Notes under the pieces: generated by a model
The model's database searches: none
What the model saw: only the letters and a program-made list of their open reading frames with translations
Told to the model about the DNA's origin: nothing
Program-made: the position numbers and the translations under genes
Origin: Hydractinia symbiolongicarpus
Taxonomy: Eukaryota; Cnidaria; Hydrozoa; Anthoathecata; Hydractiniidae
DNA: 64,000 nucleotides
Direction of reading: 5' to 3'
Assembly: GCF_029227915.1 (NCBI RefSeq)
Contig: NC_079878.1
Span: 4,218,001-4,282,000, forward strand
Shown here: positions 58,705 through 64,000 of the stretch, piece by piece
Layout: the number at the start of each line of letters is the position of its first letter
How positions within the stretch are numbered: the stretch's first letter is position 1

Positions 58705-61321
58705 GTTATTTCTTGGAGACCAATTGGATCATCTATCACATTTATAACTTCACACTTCCAAGTTAGTTCAATTAAGTTCCACAGTCAAGCGTTTCACTGT
58801 TAAAAGCGATGCAAAGTAGTAATATCCGAATACTATCGCTAAATACATGTGGGGACGAATATGTGACGCAACAGTTGTAACTTAAGCGGATTGATACCGT
58901 TAGAAAGTCAATGAAATGTAGTTTTGGAAACTGTCGCTATTTCTTCAGCGCGCGATAACGGCTAGGATTGGTCCCACAGTAAAAAATGACTTTTTTATTG
59001 AAATTTTTAAATGAAGTGCCACCACAGCGCCCAGTGTAATCGCTGAGTTCCAGCAATCATGTCAAATTAGGAAGAATGTTATTTCTTGTAGTCAAACTGG
59101 CTTATTTATAACATTTATCAGGTCACAGTACAAAGTTAGTTCAATTAAGTCCCACAGTCAATCGTTTCATTGTTTAAGGCGATGCAACCTAGTAATATCA
59201 GAAAAATATCGCTAAATACATGTTGGTACGAATATGTGACACAACCGTTGTAACTCAAACGGATTGATACGGCCAAGAAGTTGATGAAATGTAGTTTTTC
59301 AGAATGTCTCTATTTTTTCAGCGCGAACTAACGCTTGGATTGGTCCCACAGTAAAAAATGACTTATTTCTCTTAATTTTTTAATAAAGCGCTACCACAGC
59401 GCCCAGTGTAATCGCTGAGTTCCAGCAATCAAGTCAAATTAAGAAGAATGTTATTTTTTGTAGTCAAACTGGCTCATTTATCACATTTATGAGGTTAAAG
59501 TCCAAAATCAGTTCTATTAAGTCCCACAGTCAACCGTTTCACTGTTAAGAGCGATGCAACCTAGTATTATCCGAATACTATCGTTAAATACATGTGGGGA
59601 CGAATATGTGACGCAACAGTTGTAACTCAAACGGATTGATACCGTTAGAAAGTCAATGAAATGTAGTCTTTGAAACTGTCGCTATTTCTTCAGCGCGCGA
59701 TAACGGCTAGGATTGGTCCCACAGTAAAAAATGACTTTTTTATTGAAATTTTTAAATGAAGTGCTACCACAGCGCCCAATGTAATCGCTGAGTTCCAGCA
59801 ATCATGTCAAATTAGGAAGAATGTTATTTCTTGTAGTCAAACTGGCTTATTTATAACATTTATCAGGTCACAGTACAAAGTTAGTTCAATTAAGTCCCAC
59901 AGTCAATCGTTTCATTGTTTAAGGCGATGCAACCTAGTAATATCAGAAAATATCGCTAAATACATGTTGGTACGAATATGTGACGCAACCGTTGTAACTC
60001 AAACGGATTGATACGGCCAAGAAGTTGATGAAATGTAGTTTTTGAGAATGTCTCTATTTCTTCAGCGCAAACTAACGCTTGGATTGGTCCCACAGTAAAA
60101 AATGACTTATTTCTCTTAAGTTTTTAATAAAGCGCTACCACAGCGCCCAGTGAAATCGCTGAGTTCCAGCAATCAAGTCAAATTAAGAAGAATGTTACTT
60201 CTTGTAGTCAAACTGGCTCATTTATCCCATTTATAAGGTCAAAGTCCAAAATCAGTTCAATTAAGTCGCACAGTCAAATGTTTCACTGTTAAAAGCGATG
60301 CAACCTAGTAATATCTGAATACTATCGCTAAATACATGTGGGGACGCATATGTGACGCAACAGTTGTAACTCAAACGGATTGATACCGTTAGAAAGTCAA
60401 TGAAATGTAGTTTTTGAAACTGTCGCTATTTCTTCAGCGCGCGATAACGGCTAGGATTGGTCCCACAGTAAAAAATGGCTTATTTATCCTAATTTTTTAA
60501 TAAAGTTCTACCACAGCGCCCAGTGTAATCGCTGAGTTCTAGCAATCTTGTCAAATTAAGGAGAATGTTATTTCTTGGGTCCAGTTGGCTCACTCATCGC
60601 ATTTATAACGTCACACTTCCAAGGTAGTTCAATTAAGTTCCACAGTCAATCGTTTCACTGTTAAAAGCAATACAACTTAGAAATATCGGAAGAAAATCAC
60701 TTAATACATGTTGGTACGAATATGTGACGCAACCGTTGTAACTCAAACGGATTTATACCGCTAGAAAGTCAATGAAATGTAGTCTTTGAAACTGTTCCTA
60801 TTTATTCAGGGCATGCTAACGGCCAGGATTGGTCTAACAGTAAGAAAAGACTTATTTATCTAAATTTTTAAATAAAGCGCTACCACAGATCCTAATGTAA
60901 TTGATGAATTCCAGCCATCACGTCAAATTAAAAAGAAAGTTATTCCTTGGAGACCAATTGGCTCATCTATCACATTTATAAGGACATAGTACAGAGTCAG
61001 TTCAATTAAGTCCCACAGTCAATCGTTTCATTGTTAAAGGCGTAGAAACCTAGTAATATCAGAAATATATCGCTAAATACATGTTGATACGAATATGTGA
61101 CGCAACCGTTGTAACTCAAACGGATTGATACGGCCAAGAAGTCGATGAAATGTAGTTCTTGAAACTTTCGCTATTTTGTCAGCGCGAACTAACGGTTAGG
61201 ATTGGTCCCACAGTAAAAAATGACTTATTTATCCTAATTTTTTAATAAAGTTCTACCACAGCGCCCAGTGTAATCGCTGAGTTCTAGCAATCTTGTCAAA
61301 TTAAGGAGAATGTTATTTCTT
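58705..61321 (+). repeat. Seven-monomer higher-order repeat, copy 2 (2607 bp)
   Basis: Partners are at 58708, 59018 and 60348 for the markers of copy 1; anchors run 58845 to 61079. The copy ends near 61321, where TTGTAGTC replaces the TTGGAGAC that starts copy 1. Only a few substitutions separate the copies, for example GAGACAACC against GACACAACC near 56633/59240. Confidence 0.9.
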
Positions 61322-64000
61322 GTAGTCAAACTGGCTCATTTATCACATTTATAAGATCAAAGTCCAAAATCAGTTCAATTAAGTCGCACAGTCAAATGTT
61401 TCACTGTTAAAAGCGATGCAACCTAGTAATATCTGAATACTATTGCTAAATACATGTGGGGACGAATATGTGACGCAGCAGTTGTAACTCAAACGGATTG
61501 ATACCGTTAGAAAGTCAATGAAATGTAGTTTTTGAAACTGTCGCTATTTCTTCAGCGCGCGATAACGGCTAGGATTGGTCCCACAGTAAAAAATGACTTT
61601 TTTATTTAAATTTTTAAATGAAGTGCTACCACAGCGCCCAGTGTAGTCGCTGAGTTCCGGCAATCATGTCAAATTAAGAAGAATGTTATTTCTTGGGTCC
61701 AGTTGGCTCACTCATCGCATTTATAACGTCACACTTCCAAGTTAGTTCAATTAAGTTCCACAGTCAATCGTTTCACTGTTAAAAGCAATACAACTTAGAA
61801 ATATCGGAAGAAAATCACTTAATACATGTTGGTACGAATATGTGACGCAACCGTTGTAACTCAAACGGATTGACACCGTTAGTAAGTCAATGAAATGTAA
61901 TTCTTGAAACTTTCGCTATTTTGTCAGCGCGAACTAACGGCTAGGATTGGTCCCACAGTAAAAAATGACTTATTTATCCGAATTTTTTAATAAAGTTCTA
62001 CCACAGCGCCCAGTGTAATCGCTGAGTTCTAGCAATCTTGTCAAATTAAGGAGAATGTTATTTCTTGTAGTCAAACTGGCTCATTTATCACATTTATAAG
62101 ATCAAAGTCCAAAATCAGTTCAATTAAGTCCCACGGTCAACCGTTTCACTTTTAAAAGCGATGCAACCTAGTATTATCCGAATACTATCGCTAAATACAT
62201 GTTGGTACAAATATGTGACGCAACCGTTGTAACTCAAACGGATTTATACCGCTAGAAAGTCAATGAAATGTAGTCTTTGAAACTGTTCCTATTTATTCAG
62301 GGCATGCTAACGGCCAGGATTGGTCTAACAGTAAGAAAAGACTTATTTATCTAAATTTTTAAATAAAGCGCTACCACAGATCCTAATGTAATTGATGAAT
62401 TCCAGCCATCACGTCAAATTAAGAAGAAAGTTATTCCTTGGAGACCAACTGGCTCATCTATCACATGTATAAGGACATAGTACAGAGTCAGTTCAATTAA
62501 GTCCCACAGTCAATCGTTTCATTGTTAAAGGCGTAGAAACCTAGTAATATCAGAAATATATCGCTAAATACATGTTGATACGAATATGTGACGCAACCGT
62601 TGTAACTCAAACGGATTGATACGGCCAAGAAGTCGATGAAATGTAGTTCTTGAAACTTTCGCTATTTCTTTAGCGCGCGATAACGGCTAGGATTGGCCCC
62701 ACAGTAAAAATTGACTTTTTAATTTAAATTTTTAAATGAAGTGCTACCACAGCGCCCAGTGTAGTCGCTGAGTTCCGGCAGTCATGTCAAATTAAGAAGA
62801 ATGTTATTTCTTGGGTCCAGTTGGCTCACTCATCGCATTGATAACGTCACACTTCCAAGTTAGTTCAATTAAGTTCCACAGTCAATCGTTTCACTGTTAA
62901 AAGCAATACAACTTAGAAATATCGGAAGAAAATCACTTAATACATGTTGGTACGAATATGTGACGCAACCGTTGTAACTCAAACGGATTTATACCGCTAG
63001 AAAGTCAATGAAATGTAGTCTTTGAAACTGTTCCTATTTATTCAGCGCACGGTAACAACTAGGATTGGTCCCACAGTAAAAAATGACTTTTTTATTTAAA
63101 TTTTTAAATGAAGTGCTACCACAGCGCCCAGTGCAATCGCTGAGTTCCGGCAATCATGTCAAATTAAGAAGAATGTTATTTCTTGGGTCCAGTTGGCTCA
63201 CTCATCGCATTTATAACGTCACACTTCCAAGTTAGTTCAAATAAGTTCCACAGTCAATCGTTTCACTGTTAAAAGCAATACAACTTAGAAATATCGGAAG
63301 AAAATCACTTAATACATGTTGGTACGAATATGTGACGCAACCGTTGTAACTCAAACGGATTGACACCGTTAGTAAGTCAATGAAATGTAGTTCTTGAAAC
63401 TTTCGCTATTTCGTCAGCGCGAACTAACCGCTAGGATTGGTCCCACAGTAAAAAATGACTTATTTATCCTAATTTTTTAATAAAGTTCTACCACAGCGCC
63501 CAGTGTAATCGCTGAGTTCTAGCAATCTTGTCAAATTAAGGAGAATGTTATTTCTTGTAGTCAAACTGGCTCATTTATCACATTTATAAGATCAAAGTCC
63601 AAAATCAGTTCAATTAAGTCCCACAGTCAACCGTTTCACTGTTAAAAGCGATGCAACCTAGTATTATCCGAATACTATCGCTAAATACATGTGGGGACGA
63701 ATTTGTGACGCAACAGTTGTAACTCAAACGGATTGATACCGTTAGAAAGTCAATGAAATGTAGTTTTTGAAACTGTCGCTATTTCTTCAGCGCGCGATAA
63801 CGGCTAGGATTGGTCCCACAGTAAAAAATGACTTTTTTATTTAAATTTTTAAATGAAGTGCTACCACAGCGCCCAGTGTAGTCGCTGAGTTCCGGCAATC
63901 ATGTCAAATTAAGAAGAATGTTATTTCTTGGGTCCAGTTGGCTCACTCATCGCATTTACAACGTCACACTTCCAAGTTAGTTCAATTAAGTTCCACAGTC
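61322..64000 (+). repeat. Mixed monomers with a 4-mer echo (offset 1490)
   Basis: Anchors 61452 to 63687. About 61600-62180 resembles about 63090-63670 (anchors 61824 and 63314, offset 1490), sharing the TAATACATG anchor form and CACTCATCGCATT. The same monomer type also occurs with anchor 62942. The array runs off the end of the window with no sign of a boundary. Confidence 0.75.

Larger units (their letters stand above)
1..64000 (+). repeat. Tandem satellite array, monomer about 373 bp, 173 phased anchors
   Basis: The entire window is head-to-tail copies of one AT-rich monomer in one orientation. The ACATG anchor was located in every monomer: first 161, 533, 905, 1278, 1651; last 62570, 62942, 63314, 63687. 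There are 173 anchors. Spacing is 371-375 bp in 167 of 172 intervals, and the five exceptions are short monomers annotated separately. Landmarks inside a monomer, in order from the anchor, are the GAATATGTGACGCAAC box, CCGTT/AACGG half-sites, a GTCAATGAAATGTA block, a CAGCGCG segment, GGTCCCACAGTAAAAAATGA, an AT-rich TTTAAATTTTTAAAT tract, CTACCACAGCGCCCAGTG, GTCAAATTAAGAAGAATG, AATTAAGTCCCACAGTCAA, and GCGATGCAACCTAGTA leading to the next anchor. Long arrays like this usually lie at eukaryotic centromeres or pericentromeres; that placement is inferred. The monomer is not one I recognise. Confidence 0.98.

Noticed and set aside
1-64000. CRISPR array
   Set aside because: Direct repeats are present, but the unit is 373 bp and similar along its whole length. 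There are no short identical repeats separated by unique spacers and no cas genes.
1-64000. CENP-B box in the monomer
   Set aside because: I looked for TTCG followed by CGGGA with the usual spacing on both strands. GTTCG and CGGGA fragments do not occur together in the required arrangement.
1-64000. tRNA-derived SINE or RNA polymerase III A/B boxes within the monomer
   Set aside because: GAGTTCCAGCAATC resembles a B box only loosely (the central TCGA is missing), and no A box lies at the expected distance upstream.

Overview
The whole 64 kb window is one uninterrupted satellite-DNA array. An AT-rich monomer of about 373 bp repeats head to tail from the first base to the last, always in the same orientation. 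I used the ACATG of a conserved box (TACATGTKGGKACGAATATG with variants) as a phase marker, reading its degenerate forms in phase, and found 173 anchors from 161 to 63687. All 172 spacings are 371-375 bp except five short ones: 234, 233, 268, 268 and 268. I see no believable protein-coding gene, tRNA, rRNA, transposon, CRISPR array or unique-sequence island. Long homogeneous arrays of this kind with higher-order repeats (HORs) are typical of eukaryotic centromeric or pericentromeric heterochromatin. I do not recognise the monomer and cannot name the species.

Layout. 1-2694: mixed monomers with a partial 5-mer duplication (offset 1863). 2695-4935: a 745-bp dimer in three tandem copies. 4936-8050: mixed, with a partly duplicated 3-mer (1119). 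8051-13560: mixed, with two monomers shortened by the same 139-bp deletion and repeats offset by 1728, 2100, 981 and 1119. 13560-19690: a 6-mer HOR of 2236 bp in about 2.7 copies. 19690-23074: mixed, partly a distant copy of 8.0-9.3 kb at offset 12028. 23075-32397: a 9-mer HOR of 3356 bp, two full copies plus a third lacking two monomers. 32398-37610: mixed, with a dimer duplication (745). 37611-51835: a 7.2-kb block duplicated in tandem (7247 and about 6980 bp), each copy carrying its own small internal expansion. 50391-55425: a 7-mer pair (2610) overlapping the end of that block. 55426-56090: chimeric monomers. 56091-61321: a 7-mer pair (2607). 61322-64000: mixed, with a 4-mer echo (1490).

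Function can only be discussed at the level of DNA structure. Many monomers carry an inverted repeat just upstream of the ACATG anchor. One subfamily has a 7-bp stem with a 5-nt loop. Another has a 10-bp stem with an 11-nt loop, formed from the same left arm but a right arm in a different register. Downstream lie a strongly conserved box (GAATATGTGACGCAAC) and alternating CCGTT/AACGG half-sites. These are the best candidates for structure- or protein-based function. The array layout records successive unequal exchanges, including short deletions later copied along with their HORs.
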